Source: CAZGYE01 sp964530165 (GTDB taxonomy: Bacteria; Planctomycetota; Planctomycetia; Planctomycetales; Planctomycetaceae). Taken from it: DNA of 22,855 nt. Location of the stretch: contig CAZGYE010000054.1 in the NCBI GenBank assembly GCA_964530165.1, positions 1 through 22,855 on the forward strand, in the 5' to 3' direction. Below are positions 15,547 through 22,855 of this stretch, one piece after another. The notes beneath the pieces were generated by a model. It ran no database searches and was not told the origin of the DNA. It worked only from the letters and a program-made list of their open reading frames with translations. Each line of letters starts with the position of its first letter. Position 1 is the first letter of the stretch. The translations under genes were made by a program, and so were the position numbers.

Positions 15547-15559
15547 TGTGTTCTCCGGC

Positions 15560-17953
15560 ATGAATTTTTCGTTCGATCACGATCTGGGAGTAGGCTCGCT
15601 GTTGCTGGTCGTGGCAGCGGTTGTAGTGCTGATCGCGATCCTGTACCGGCGAGTCTTTGTCAGCGGCAGCGATCGCCGGCTGTGGAAACTCGTTGCACTG
15701 CGGGTGGCCGCGCTGACACTGGTGATTCTGCTGCTTTACCGGCCGGTCGTCAGTTATGAGCGGACCGAGAGCAAACAGGGGCAATTGGTCGTGCTGGTCG
15801 ACACCAGCGCTTCGATGAGCGTCGAGGACGACCCCCAGCGGGGGTCCCGTCCCCAGCGGGGGTCCCGTCCGGAAGGACGGTCCCGTCTGGCGCAGGCGCA
15901 GCAGGCATTGCTGGAGCACGGCAACGCGCTGACCAGGGCGTTCGACGTGCGTCCATTCCGTTTCGACGGGAAGGCTTCTGCTCTGCGGCAGCTCAGCGCC
16001 GTCGGATCGCTGCAGGCGACGGGGACCGAGACGAACCTGGCCGGCGCCGTCCGCTCGGCAGTGCTCAGCGGTGTGAAGCAGCGAACCGTCGGGGTGATCG
16101 TCTTCACCGACGGCATCGACAACTCGGTCCCCAGCGGGGGTCCCGTCCCCAGCGGGGGTCCCGTCCCCAGCGGGGGTCCCGTCCGCGACATCCCGGCAGC
16201 GCTCAAAGAGCTGGGTGTTCCCGTTCATACCGTGGCCACCGGTTACAATCTCGAGAGCAGCGACGCCGGACGAACGGGACCCCCGCTGGGGGACGTGATG
16301 GTCCGCGGCGTGGAGTGTCCCGAGCAGTTGCCGAAGAACACACAGGCCAAAATCGTCGCGTTGATTGAAGCCCGCAGCCTGAAGGGGCGCGTCGTCCAGG
16401 TGGAGCTGGTGGAGAATGACGCGGTCATCGCCGCCGAGGTGCTCACGCTGGATGACATCGAGGGCGTGCAGCGGGTCGAGCTTTTGTTCACGCCTGAAAC
16501 GAAAGGCCGGCACGAGTACACTGTCCGCGTCGGCAAGTTGTCCGATGAGTTGGTCGATCAGAACAACACGCACTCGGTCAGCACAGTCGTTGTGGACACT
16601 CGATTGCGGGTGCTGTACGTCGAAGGTGGAATCCGGGCCGAGTACGGGACGCTGGTGGGCCGCTACCTCGCCCACGATCCGACCATCGAATACCTGGCCA
16701 TGGTGCAAACCAAGCCAGGGCTGTTCATCCAGCGAACCAACCTCCAGCGGGGGTCCCGTATCGGAGATTGGAAGCAGCAGGGCATCCCCACCGATCCGGA
16801 GCAGTTGGGGACGTTCGACGTGTTCCTTATCGGCGATCTCGACAGTAAGTTCCTGGGCTATGAACGGATGAGCGTCATCGAGAAACTGGTCGCCCAAGGC
16901 AAAGGCTTGCTGATGATCGGCGGATACCACAGCTTCGGCGGCGGCGGATACGGCGAGACGCCCATCGGCAAGGTGCTGCCGGTCGAGTTGAAAACGGGTC
17001 GGAACCAGACGGGACCCCCGCTGGGGGTCGATGAACCGTTTCAGCTCAAGCTGACGGCGGCGGGACAGGCGCATCCCATCTTCAGCGGCATTTCCCGTTT
17101 CTTCACCGGGCCGGCAAACGCAGCGGAGACGCTGCCCCCCTTGTTGGGCTGCACGTGGCTGGACCGTCCGAAACCATCGGCCGAGGTGCTGGCCGTCCAT
17201 CCGCAGCGCAGCGGTGCGGATGGTCCGCTGACGGTGCTGGCGGTTCATCGCTACGGCAAGGGCCGCGCGGCGGCATTTGCCGGCGATACCACGCACCGTT
17301 GGTATCAGGTGAATCGCGGGCTGGACGAGGAATCCCCCTACATCCGTTTCTGGGGCCAGCTTCTCAGGTGGTTGGCCGACAAGAAGGACAGCGAATCGCT
17401 TCAGCCGGGATTGACGGTCAACACCAACAAGGGATTCTATAAGCCGGGAGAACCGATCGTCCTCGACGCGCTGCTGGTCGGCGAGGACGGCCGTGGCGTG
17501 GATGACGCTGTCGTCGAGGCCCATTTCGACACTGTAGCACCGGGCGACGAATCGGAGACCGTGACGCTCAAGCGACGTTTCGGCCAGGCAGGCGGTTACA
17601 CGGCCAAGCACACGCCCGAGCAGCCGGGACTTTACTCGGTCAGCGTCGAGGCCCGCAGCAAGACCGAGAAGCTTGACGAAACACAACTGCAAATTCAGGT
17701 CGGACATCCCAGCCGGGAGCTGGATCGTCTGGACCTCGACGAAGCAACGCTGCAGGCCATTGCCGATGCCACCGGCGGGCAGTACGTCCACGTCGCGCGG
17801 GTCGAACGTCTGTTCGAGAGTCTGCTCAAGGAGCGTCGAGAGCGGCGCATCTTGCTGGAACAACGCCTTTACCATCCGTCGCTGTTCTGGCTGCTGGCGA
17901 TCGGCCTGATCACGTCGGAGTGGCTGCTGCGGAGAAAGTACCGGCTGCGATGA
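15560..17953 (+). CDS. VWA-domain membrane protein with glutamine-amidotransferase-like domain
   Basis: ATG 15560 gives 797 residues; GTG 15548 is a less likely alternative. Two N-terminal membrane helices (about 12-33 and 45-66) precede a VWA domain with metal-site motif DTSAS at 81-85 and TDG at 183-185. Beta-rich linkers lead to a GATase1-like domain (LRVLYVEGGIRAEYGTLVG, then GLLMIGGYHSFGGGGYGETP). Further Ig-like sequence and a C-terminal helix (LFWLLAIGLITSEWLL) follow. Such proteins belong to planctomycete Bat-like operons; the VWA metal site is expected to bind a protein partner. The gene contains nine copies of an 18-bp repeat, two arrays of which fall directly after the metal-site motifs. 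Its stop overlaps the next start (ATGA). Confidence 0.9.
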   Translation: MNFSFDHDLGVGSLLLVVAAVVVLIAILYRRVFVSGSDRRLWKLVALRVAALTLVILLLYRPVVSYERTESKQGQLVVLVDTSASMSVEDDPQRGSRPQRGSRPEGRSRLAQAQQALLEHGNALTRAFDVRPFRFDGKASALRQLSAVGSLQATGTETNLAGAVRSAVLSGVKQRTVGVIVFTDGIDNSVPSGGPVPSGGPVPSGGPVRDIPAALKELGVPVHTVATGYNLESSDAGRTGPPLGDVMVRGVECPEQLPKNTQAKIVALIEARSLKGRVVQVELVENDAVIAAEVLTLDDIEGVQRVELLFTPETKGRHEYTVRVGKLSDELVDQNNTHSVSTVVVDTRLRVLYVEGGIRAEYGTLVGRYLAHDPTIEYLAMVQTKPGLFIQRTNLQRGSRIGDWKQQGIPTDPEQLGTFDVFLIGDLDSKFLGYERMSVIEKLVAQGKGLLMIGGYHSFGGGGYGETPIGKVLPVELKTGRNQTGPPLGVDEPFQLKLTAAGQAHPIFSGISRFFTGPANAAETLPPLLGCTWLDRPKPSAEVLAVHPQRSGADGPLTVLAVHRYGKGRAAAFAGDTTHRWYQVNRGLDEESPYIRFWGQLLRWLADKKDSESLQPGLTVNTNKGFYKPGEPIVLDALLVGEDGRGVDDAVVEAHFDTVAPGDESETVTLKRRFGQAGGYTAKHTPEQPGLYSVSVEARSKTEKLDETQLQIQVGHPSRELDRLDLDEATLQAIADATGGQYVHVARVERLFESLLKERRERRILLEQRLYHPSLFWLLAIGLITSEWLLRRKYRLR
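15833..15886 (+). repeat. 18-bp repeat array 1 in the VWA gene
   Basis: Two exact units of CCCCAGCGGGGGTCCCGT (15833-15850, 15851-15868) and one diverged unit ending GGTCCCGT (15869-15886). Total 54 bp, 18 codons. Read in codon phase 0 it encodes PQRGSR-type hexapeptides, placed just after the DTSAS metal-site loop. Confidence 0.9.
16129..16182 (+). repeat. 18-bp repeat array 2 in the VWA gene
   Basis: Three exact copies of the same unit CCCCAGCGGGGGTCCCGT, 54 bp. Here the codon phase is shifted, so the peptide is PSGGPV three times rather than PQRGSR. It follows the FTDGIDN metal-site segment. Confidence 0.9.
16274..16291 (-). repeat. Single reversed 18-bp unit in the VWA gene
   Basis: ACGGGACCCCCGCTGGGG is the exact reverse complement of the array unit and encodes TGPPLG. 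Confidence 0.85.
16742..16759 (+). repeat. Single 18-bp unit with one substitution in the VWA gene
   Basis: CTCCAGCGGGGGTCCCGT differs from the array unit at one base and encodes LQRGSR, between two parts of the GATase1-like domain. Confidence 0.8.
17009..17026 (-). repeat. Second reversed 18-bp unit in the VWA gene
   Basis: ACGGGACCCCCGCTGGGG, identical to the unit at 16274, encodes TGPPLG just after the GATase1-like domain. Confidence 0.85.
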
Positions 17954-18840
17954 AAACGTACCGCTATCTCGAACCGGCCGCTTTGGCGCGGGTTCGGAAC
18001 TTGAAGCTGGTGGCCCGCTCGGTGGTCGAAGGGTTCATCTCCGGCATGCATTCCAGTCCATTCAAGGGGTTCAGCTCCGAATTCGCCGAGCACCGCAACT
18101 ATGTGCCGGGCGACAACCTCCGCCACCTCGACTGGCGGGTGCTCGCCCGCACCAACCGCTACTACGTGAAACAATACGAAGAGGAGACGAACCTGGCCGC
18201 CCACATTCTGCTCGACGTCAGCGGTTCGATGGATTACGGCAGCGGGGAAATCACGAAGTTCCAGTACGGTTGCTACCTAAGCGCTGTGTTGGCTTACCTG
18301 CTGGTGCGGCAGCGGGATTCGGTGGGGCTGGTGCTTTTCGACGAGAAGATCCGCATCCGCATGCCGGCCCGCTCGACGGCGATGCACCTCAACGAGATGA
18401 TGAAACAATTGGAAAACTGCCAACCCGGCGCCAACACCCGCGTGGCCGGTCTGTTTCACGATCTGGCCGAATCGTTCAAACGGCGGTGTCTGATCATCAT
18501 CATCAGCGACCTGTACGACGATCCCGAGGCCGTGCTGCGGGCGCTGCACCACTTCCGCCACAAGAAGCACGAGGTGATCCTCTACCACGTGCTCGACAAG
18601 GCGGAGTTGGAATTGAACTTCGATCAAACGTTCAACCTCGTCGACCTCGAAACCGACGAACGTCTACAGATCGACCCGGCATACGTCCGTGAAGATTATC
18701 AGCGCAGAATCCGTGAGTTCATCGACACCTATCGACGCGCCTGCAACCAGAGCCGCGTCGATTACGTCACCACCGACACCGAAGTTCCCTACGACCTGAT
18801 GCTCAGCGCGTACTTGAACAAACGGAGCCGATTGAAGTGA
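17950..18840 (+). CDS. DUF58 family VWA-like protein
   Basis: ATG 17950 gives 296 residues and overlaps the previous stop as ATGA, which implies translational coupling. The DUF58 hallmark EHRNYVPGDNLRHLDWR begins at Glu47, and the VWA-like metal-site motif DVSGSM is at 89-94. A later IIIISDLYDD stretch forms the second metal-site region. No membrane helix is visible, so it is cytoplasmic. In known Bat and MoxR systems DUF58 proteins work with the AAA+ ATPase MoxR; here none is adjacent. The length is normal for the family. Confidence 0.93.
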   Translation: MKTYRYLEPAALARVRNLKLVARSVVEGFISGMHSSPFKGFSSEFAEHRNYVPGDNLRHLDWRVLARTNRYYVKQYEEETNLAAHILLDVSGSMDYGSGEITKFQYGCYLSAVLAYLLVRQRDSVGLVLFDEKIRIRMPARSTAMHLNEMMKQLENCQPGANTRVAGLFHDLAESFKRRCLIIIISDLYDDPEAVLRALHHFRHKKHEVILYHVLDKAELELNFDQTFNLVDLETDERLQIDPAYVREDYQRRIREFIDTYRRACNQSRVDYVTTDTEVPYDLMLSAYLNKRSRLK

Positions 18841-21140
18841 ACCCGGAACCCGTCCTGGCCGTCATCGGTTTTCTGACCCCGCTGTTTCTGCTGGGGTGTC
18901 TGGCAGTCGTGATTCCGTTGGTTGTGCATCTGTTGCAGCGGCAGCGGGCGCCGGTCAAGCACTTCAGCACCTTGCGGTTCCTGAAGCTCAGCGTGGAGAA
19001 GACCGCGCGGCGCCGGCGATTGCGGGACCTGTTGCTGCTGTGCTTCCGCATGGCCGTCGTGGCGCTGTTGGCGCTCGGCCTGTCGCAACCGTTGATGACG
19101 GGAAGCAACGTGTTGTTCTCTAGCGGCGCGACCGCCGTGGCCATCGTGCTCGACAATTCCGCTTCTCTGGGGCTGGCCGACGGCGGCCGGGTCCGCTTCG
19201 AGCGGGCCCGCGACCTGGCCCTGCGAGTGCTCGACCTGTTACAGGACGGCGACGAAGTCGCCGTGCTACTCTGCGGTGGACCGTCGCGGCAGCAAGAGGC
19301 CGCTTACACCCGCGTCGAGAACGTGCAACGGCTTGTCGAAGAGGCCAAGGTCTGCCTTTCGCGAGCGAACATCCCCGCCACGCTCCAGCGCGCCCGGTCT
19401 TTGTTGGAGTCCAGCGATGCGCCGAACAAAGAGTTGTATCTGATCACCGACCTGCAAGAGTCCAATTGGCCGGCCAACACCGACGACACTCAATCCGAAA
19501 TCCGAAATCCGAAATCCGAAATCGAAAATGAAATCCCTCTGGTCGTGATCGACGTGCACAAGGAGCGGCCCGTCAACCTTTCGTTGCTCGACGTCGAGGT
19601 CCACGCGCCGGTGCTCGCGGTGGGAATGCCGCTGCAGATTGTCGCCAGACTGCAGAACGGGGCGTCCGAAGATCAAAACGCGCAGGTGGAGCTGCTGATT
19701 GACGAGGAGTTGATCCGGCGGTCTGAGATGATTCGTCTGGCGGCCGGCGAGACGCGCACCGTCGACTTCAACTACGCCCCCAAGCGGGCGGGGATTCAGG
19801 AAGGCCGCTTGAGAATTCTCGGGGACGATGCGTCCAGCCTCGACGATCGGCTGTTTTTCGTCGTCGACACGCAATCGGCCCTGCAGGTGGCGCTGGTCGA
19901 AGATCGCAGCGGGGACGAGCCGCCGCACCGCAGCGGAAGCTACTACCTAGAGCGCGCATTGCGGCCGGTCTCGCAGGGTCCGTATGCCATCGAGGTGACG
20001 ACGCTGAAGCCGGAATTGCTCGCGTCGGAGCCGCTCTCGCCGTTCGCCGCCGTCATTTGCGTCGATCTGCGGCCGCCCGATCAACCGGCGCTGGACGCCT
20101 TGCACAATTACGTCTCGGCCGGCGGGACGTTGCTGTGGGTTTGCGGCCCGAACAACGATCCTTCGGCGATGAGCGAATCGGCCGAGACCGGTGGCCTGTT
20201 TCCCGGCAAGTTCTCGTTCCCGGATCTGACGGGCGCAACCGGCCGGCATTGGGGGTTCCTCGACGAAACCGACCCGGTGCTGAAACCGCTGGCGACTCCG
20301 CCGTCGCTGTTCCTCTCGGTCATCGTGGACAACTACCTGCTGCTGGAACTCGCGCCGGGCAGCTCCGTCCGCGTGCTGGCGCGTCTCGATAACGGCGATC
20401 CGGCGCTGGTCTCACACCGGCTTGGTCGGGGCAGGGTCTGGACGCTGTTGACCGGCGCTCACGCTCGCTGGACGACGCTGCCGCTGCGTCCGATTTTTGT
20501 CCCGCTCGTCAATCGCTTCATCCTGCACACAGCCCGGCGCGCTGTGCACCCGCTGGAAGTCCCTGCCGGCAACCAGGCCCTGTTCCGTTTTGCCGACGAA
20601 CCGAAGCCCGTCACCGTCGAGGTTTCCCTGCCTGGACGCGCAGAACCGACGCGACTGACCAGCCGGCCCGCCGACGGGGGCCAAGAATTCCGCTTTTCCG
20701 AGACGCACGCCGCCGGTGTCTATCGCCTGCGAATGACGGACCCCGCCTCGGGGGCGGACCCCGCCTCGGGGGCGGACCCCGCCTCGGGGCTGGAAGCCCG
20801 CCATCCCCGTCAGTTCGCATTTGCCGTCAACACCGACCCGGCCGAAGCCGACCCCGAGACGCTCACGTCCGAAGAACTCAAGACCCGGTTGGGAGAGGAG
20901 CAACCGCTGCTGCTGGCCACCGATGAAGCCAGCCTGGCCGATACGATTCGCCGGCTGCGCAAGGGGACTCCGTTGAGGGATTTGTTCCTAATCCTGGTGC
21001 TCATCGGCGGCGTGCTGGAAGTCCTCATCGCCAACCGCACCGGCAACCAGGAACCACTGCCAAAGGGTGAAGCCCCCCGCGACCCAGTCCGCGAAGCCCT
21101 CCGCCGCGCCCAATCCTTTCATCAGTTGGAAAAATTCTGA
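18837..21140 (+). CDS. BatA-type membrane protein with VWA and GATase1-like domains
   Basis: GTG 18837 gives 767 residues and overlaps the DUF58 stop as GTGA. The N-terminal BatA domain is clear: FLTPLFLLGCLAVVIPLVVHL, then FSTLRFLK, then RRRLRDLLLLCFRMAVVALLAL, i.e. two membrane helices at about 8-32 and 62-85. A VWA domain with DNSAS at 106-110 follows. A beta-rich middle part precedes a GATase1-like region (LQVALVEDRSGDEPPHRSGS, then LHNYVSAGGTLLWVCGP). The C-terminus has one more membrane helix (LFLILVLIGGVLEVLIA). In Bacteroides, Bat proteins are tied to aerotolerance; the role in planctomycetes is not known. The gene carries a heptamer array and a 54-bp GC-rich repeat in frame. Confidence 0.92.
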   Translation: MNPEPVLAVIGFLTPLFLLGCLAVVIPLVVHLLQRQRAPVKHFSTLRFLKLSVEKTARRRRLRDLLLLCFRMAVVALLALGLSQPLMTGSNVLFSSGATAVAIVLDNSASLGLADGGRVRFERARDLALRVLDLLQDGDEVAVLLCGGPSRQQEAAYTRVENVQRLVEEAKVCLSRANIPATLQRARSLLESSDAPNKELYLITDLQESNWPANTDDTQSEIRNPKSEIENEIPLVVIDVHKERPVNLSLLDVEVHAPVLAVGMPLQIVARLQNGASEDQNAQVELLIDEELIRRSEMIRLAAGETRTVDFNYAPKRAGIQEGRLRILGDDASSLDDRLFFVVDTQSALQVALVEDRSGDEPPHRSGSYYLERALRPVSQGPYAIEVTTLKPELLASEPLSPFAAVICVDLRPPDQPALDALHNYVSAGGTLLWVCGPNNDPSAMSESAETGGLFPGKFSFPDLTGATGRHWGFLDETDPVLKPLATPPSLFLSVIVDNYLLLELAPGSSVRVLARLDNGDPALVSHRLGRGRVWTLLTGAHARWTTLPLRPIFVPLVNRFILHTARRAVHPLEVPAGNQALFRFADEPKPVTVEVSLPGRAEPTRLTSRPADGGQEFRFSETHAAGVYRLRMTDPASGADPASGADPASGLEARHPRQFAFAVNTDPAEADPETLTSEELKTRLGEEQPLLLATDEASLADTIRRLRKGTPLRDLFLILVLIGGVLEVLIANRTGNQEPLPKGEAPRDPVREALRRAQSFHQLEKF
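19492..19533 (+). repeat. Heptanucleotide array inside the BatA-type gene
   Basis: Four exact AATCCGA units (19492-19519) and two diverged ones, AATCGAA and AATGAAA. The total of 42 bp equals two 21-bp superperiods, so the frame is kept and the peptide SEIRNPKSEIENE is added between the VWA domain and the beta-rich middle part. Confidence 0.87.
20736..20789 (+). repeat. 18-bp repeat array in the BatA-type gene
   Basis: Three 18-bp units of the form GCGGACCCCGCCTCGGGG (first unit begins AC), 54 bp, encoding DPASGA repeats. Each unit contains the hairpin CCCCG-CCT-CGGGG. Length and composition are like those of the VWA-gene repeat, with small indels. Confidence 0.88.
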
Positions 21141-21315
21141 GATTCTTAAACTATCAGGAGACCGGACGTGATGACTTCTGCCGCCGTTGGACGGACTTTT
21201 TGATTTGCCGCCGTCGCCTCAACGCGATTTGCTCGTGACGGTTCTGCTCGCGACTTGCTTCATTGCGTTGAAGCTGAATCCGTGAACTTTGCCTTTCCAC
21301 AGGAATGAACCTGCC

Positions 21316-22626
21316 ATGCACAACTTCCTTATGACATCCGCTTTCGTCAGCACGGTGACGTTGTTGACTGCCTCCTTCGCTGAGGCCCAGCCTCGCGGCG
21401 CCAATTACGACGAATCGAAGGTGCCGAAGTATACCTTGCCCGATCCACTGGTGATGTCCGACGGCAAGAAAGTCACCGATGCCGAGGCGTGGTTCACGCG
21501 GCGACGGCCTGAGATTTTGAAGTTGTTCGAAACACACGTTTATGGACGGTGCCCGGGACGCCCGCCGAAGATGACGTTCAAGGTGACTTCGGTCGATCGG
21601 CACGCGCTCGATGGAAAAGCAACGCGAAAAGAGGTGTCGGTCTACTTCACCACCAGGAAGGACGGTCCGAGGATGGATATCCTCATCTTTCTGCCTGGCG
21701 GCGCGAAGAAACCGGTGCCGACGTTTGTTGGTTTGAACTTCGGGGGCAACCATTCGATCCATCCCGATCCGGGCATCACGCTTTCCACCCGGTGGATGCG
21801 AAACGTCAAGGGCGGGGGCGTCGTCGACCATCGCGCCACCGAGAAGTCGCGCGGGTCCAACGCCCATCGGTGGCCGATCGAGACGATACTCGAACGCGGT
21901 TACGGCGTGGCGACCATCTACTGCGGCGACCTGGACCCAGACTTTGACGACGGTTTTCAGAACGGTGTGCATCCGCTGTTCTACAAGCAGGGCCAAACCA
22001 CCCCGGCGCCGGACGAGTGGGGAACAATCGGCGCGTGGGCGTGGGGCCTGAGCCGGGCGATGGATTACTTCGAGACCGACGAGGCCATCGATCACAAACA
22101 CGTGGCCGTGCTGGGTCACTCGCGGCTGGGCAAAACGGCGCTGTGGGCCGGGGCGCAGGATGAGCGTTTCGCGATGGTCATTTCGAACGATTCCGGCTGC
22201 GGCGGGGCGGCGCTTTCTCGTCGCCGGTTCGGCGAGACGGTCCAGCGGATCAACACGTCGTTTCCGCATTGGTTCTGCGGCAACTTCAAGAAGTACAACG
22301 ACAACGAAGACGCTCTGCCGGTCGACCAGCACATGCTGATCGCGCTGATTGCCCCGCGGCCGGTTTACGTGGCCAGCGCCGAGGGTGACCGCTGGGCCGA
22401 CCCGCGTGGCGAGTTCCTTTCAGCTCAGCACGCCGGTGCGGTCTACCGCCTGCTGGGCACTGACGGCCTGGCAGCCAGCGAGATGCCCGCCGTCGACACG
22501 CCGATTATGAACACCATCGCCTACCACATCCGCACCGGCAAACACGACGTGACGCTTTTCGACTGGCAACAATACCTGGATTTCGCGGACAAGCACTTCA
22601 ACCGTCACGCCCGAAGGCAGCGGTGA
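21316..22626 (+). CDS. Secreted CE15-like (glucuronoyl esterase family) hydrolase
   Basis: ATG 21316 gives 436 residues; the reading frame extends upstream only to TTG 21289. Residues 1-25 form a signal peptide ending AEA. The alpha/beta-hydrolase nucleophile motif GHSRLGK has Ser269. The segment SNDSGCGGA follows, with Asp292 where fungal glucuronoyl esterases have Glu. A second acidic candidate pair Glu356/Asp358 lies in ASAEGDRWADP, and the probable catalytic His410 is in TGKHDVTLFDW. CE15 enzymes split ester bonds between lignin alcohols and glucuronic acid on xylan; many bacterial members have other acid positions and broader substrates. It begins 175 bp after the BatA-type gene on the same strand and is probably a separate unit. 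Confidence 0.88.
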   Translation: MHNFLMTSAFVSTVTLLTASFAEAQPRGANYDESKVPKYTLPDPLVMSDGKKVTDAEAWFTRRRPEILKLFETHVYGRCPGRPPKMTFKVTSVDRHALDGKATRKEVSVYFTTRKDGPRMDILIFLPGGAKKPVPTFVGLNFGGNHSIHPDPGITLSTRWMRNVKGGGVVDHRATEKSRGSNAHRWPIETILERGYGVATIYCGDLDPDFDDGFQNGVHPLFYKQGQTTPAPDEWGTIGAWAWGLSRAMDYFETDEAIDHKHVAVLGHSRLGKTALWAGAQDERFAMVISNDSGCGGAALSRRRFGETVQRINTSFPHWFCGNFKKYNDNEDALPVDQHMLIALIAPRPVYVASAEGDRWADPRGEFLSAQHAGAVYRLLGTDGLAASEMPAVDTPIMNTIAYHIRTGKHDVTLFDWQQYLDFADKHFNRHARRQR

Positions 22627-22668
22627 TGAGACGAGCCACTGAGAGCGTGTTTGAAGAGCCTCTTCTCA

Positions 22669-22834
22669 GTCCCGGAGGGACGTTAAATGGCCCTGGGGGC
22701 CGGGATCGAGTTCATTCTGTCCGAGCCCCAGCGGGGCGATAGGCCGCTGTTGCGACGAACAGCTCAACGGGTTCTGTCGCCCCGCTGGGGCGACACCGAT
22801 GGGCGCCCCACAGACCCAGGGCTCGCGCCCTGGG
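22669..22834. repeat. Cluster of five GC-rich hairpins downstream of the CE15-like gene
   Basis: Five perfect short hairpins follow one another: GTCCC-GGA-GGGAC (22669-22681), GGCCC-TGG-GGGCC (22689-22701), GCCCC-AGC-GGGGC (22725-22737), GTCGCCCC-GCT-GGGGCGAC (22776-22794) and CCCAGGGC-TCGC-GCCCTGGG (22815-22834). No gene is visible in the 229 bp from 22627 to the window end. The third and fourth are inverted relative to each other and share the CCCCAGCGGGG core with the 18-bp repeat of the VWA gene. They could end transcription, but the arrangement looks like a mosaic repeat element. Confidence 0.8.
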
Positions 22835-22855
22835 CTACCTCCTTCCGCCCCTACC

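Noticed and set aside
15449..17875. Very long open frame on the minus strand opposite the VWA gene (about 800 codons)
   Set aside because: It has no recognisable domain, and the plus strand has clear VWA and GATase1-like motifs with coupled neighbours. Long antisense frames are expected in GC-rich genes.
21154..22332. Minus-strand open frame opposite the CE15-like gene
   Set aside because: The plus-strand frame has a signal peptide and esterase motifs; the antisense frame has none.

Overview
The window looks like chromosomal DNA from a planctomycete (Planctomycetota). This is inferred from the GC-rich sequence, a BatA/DUF58/VWA/DUF4159 gene neighbourhood of planctomycete type, a DUF6263-like lipoprotein, a ceramidase-like protein and a CE15-type esterase, plus many short interspersed repeats at gene junctions and inside genes. 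I see no rRNA, tRNA, CRISPR array, transposase or phage gene. No gene-free stretch exceeds about 230 bp.

Layout. (1) 1-2371, minus strand: a FetAB-type ABC exporter pair (fetA overlapping fetB), then a partial neutral-ceramidase-like protein running off the left edge. (2) 2530-7319, plus strand: a secreted M28 peptidase with a C-terminal PDZ domain, a dicluster ferredoxin, a D-2-hydroxyacid dehydrogenase, and a coiled-coil protein carrying an 85-bp palindromic element in frame. (3) 7316-14662, minus strand: a Tat-type protein with two DUF4159 domains, a 1089-aa membrane/coiled-coil protein, a secreted protein with a carbohydrate-binding-like C-terminus, and a DUF6263-like lipoprotein. (4) 14892-21140, plus strand, divergent from (3): a small secreted protein, then a tightly coupled trio: a VWA/glutamine-amidotransferase-like membrane protein, a DUF58 protein and a BatA-type protein, joined by ATGA and GTGA overlaps. 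(5) 21316-22626, plus strand: a secreted CE15-like esterase, followed by a run of GC-rich hairpins to the window end.

How the genes may work together. The two arms diverging from about 14.66-14.89 kb form an envelope-associated cluster of the Bat (aerotolerance) type: three VWA-like proteins, a large membrane protein with Ig-like and coiled-coil parts, and a duplicated DUF4159 protein. The MoxR AAA+ ATPase that usually accompanies such genes is absent from the window. The substrate of the system is unknown.

The most unusual signal is the density of small repeats. Four arrays are built on an exact 7-bp period (5087-5121, 13014-13090, 15477-15546, 19492-19533). They sit at gene borders, supplying start or stop codons, or inside a gene in a multiple of 21 bp. 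Two inverted copies of an 85-bp element (29-bp stem, three 9-nt mini-hairpins in the loop) bracket the 5' end of a gene, and one copy is translated. An 18-bp palindromic unit occurs nine times within the VWA gene in two orientations and different reading frames, encoding three different hexapeptides. Its core reappears in the hairpin cluster at the right end. Together these suggest small palindromic elements that have invaded coding sequence while preserving frame.
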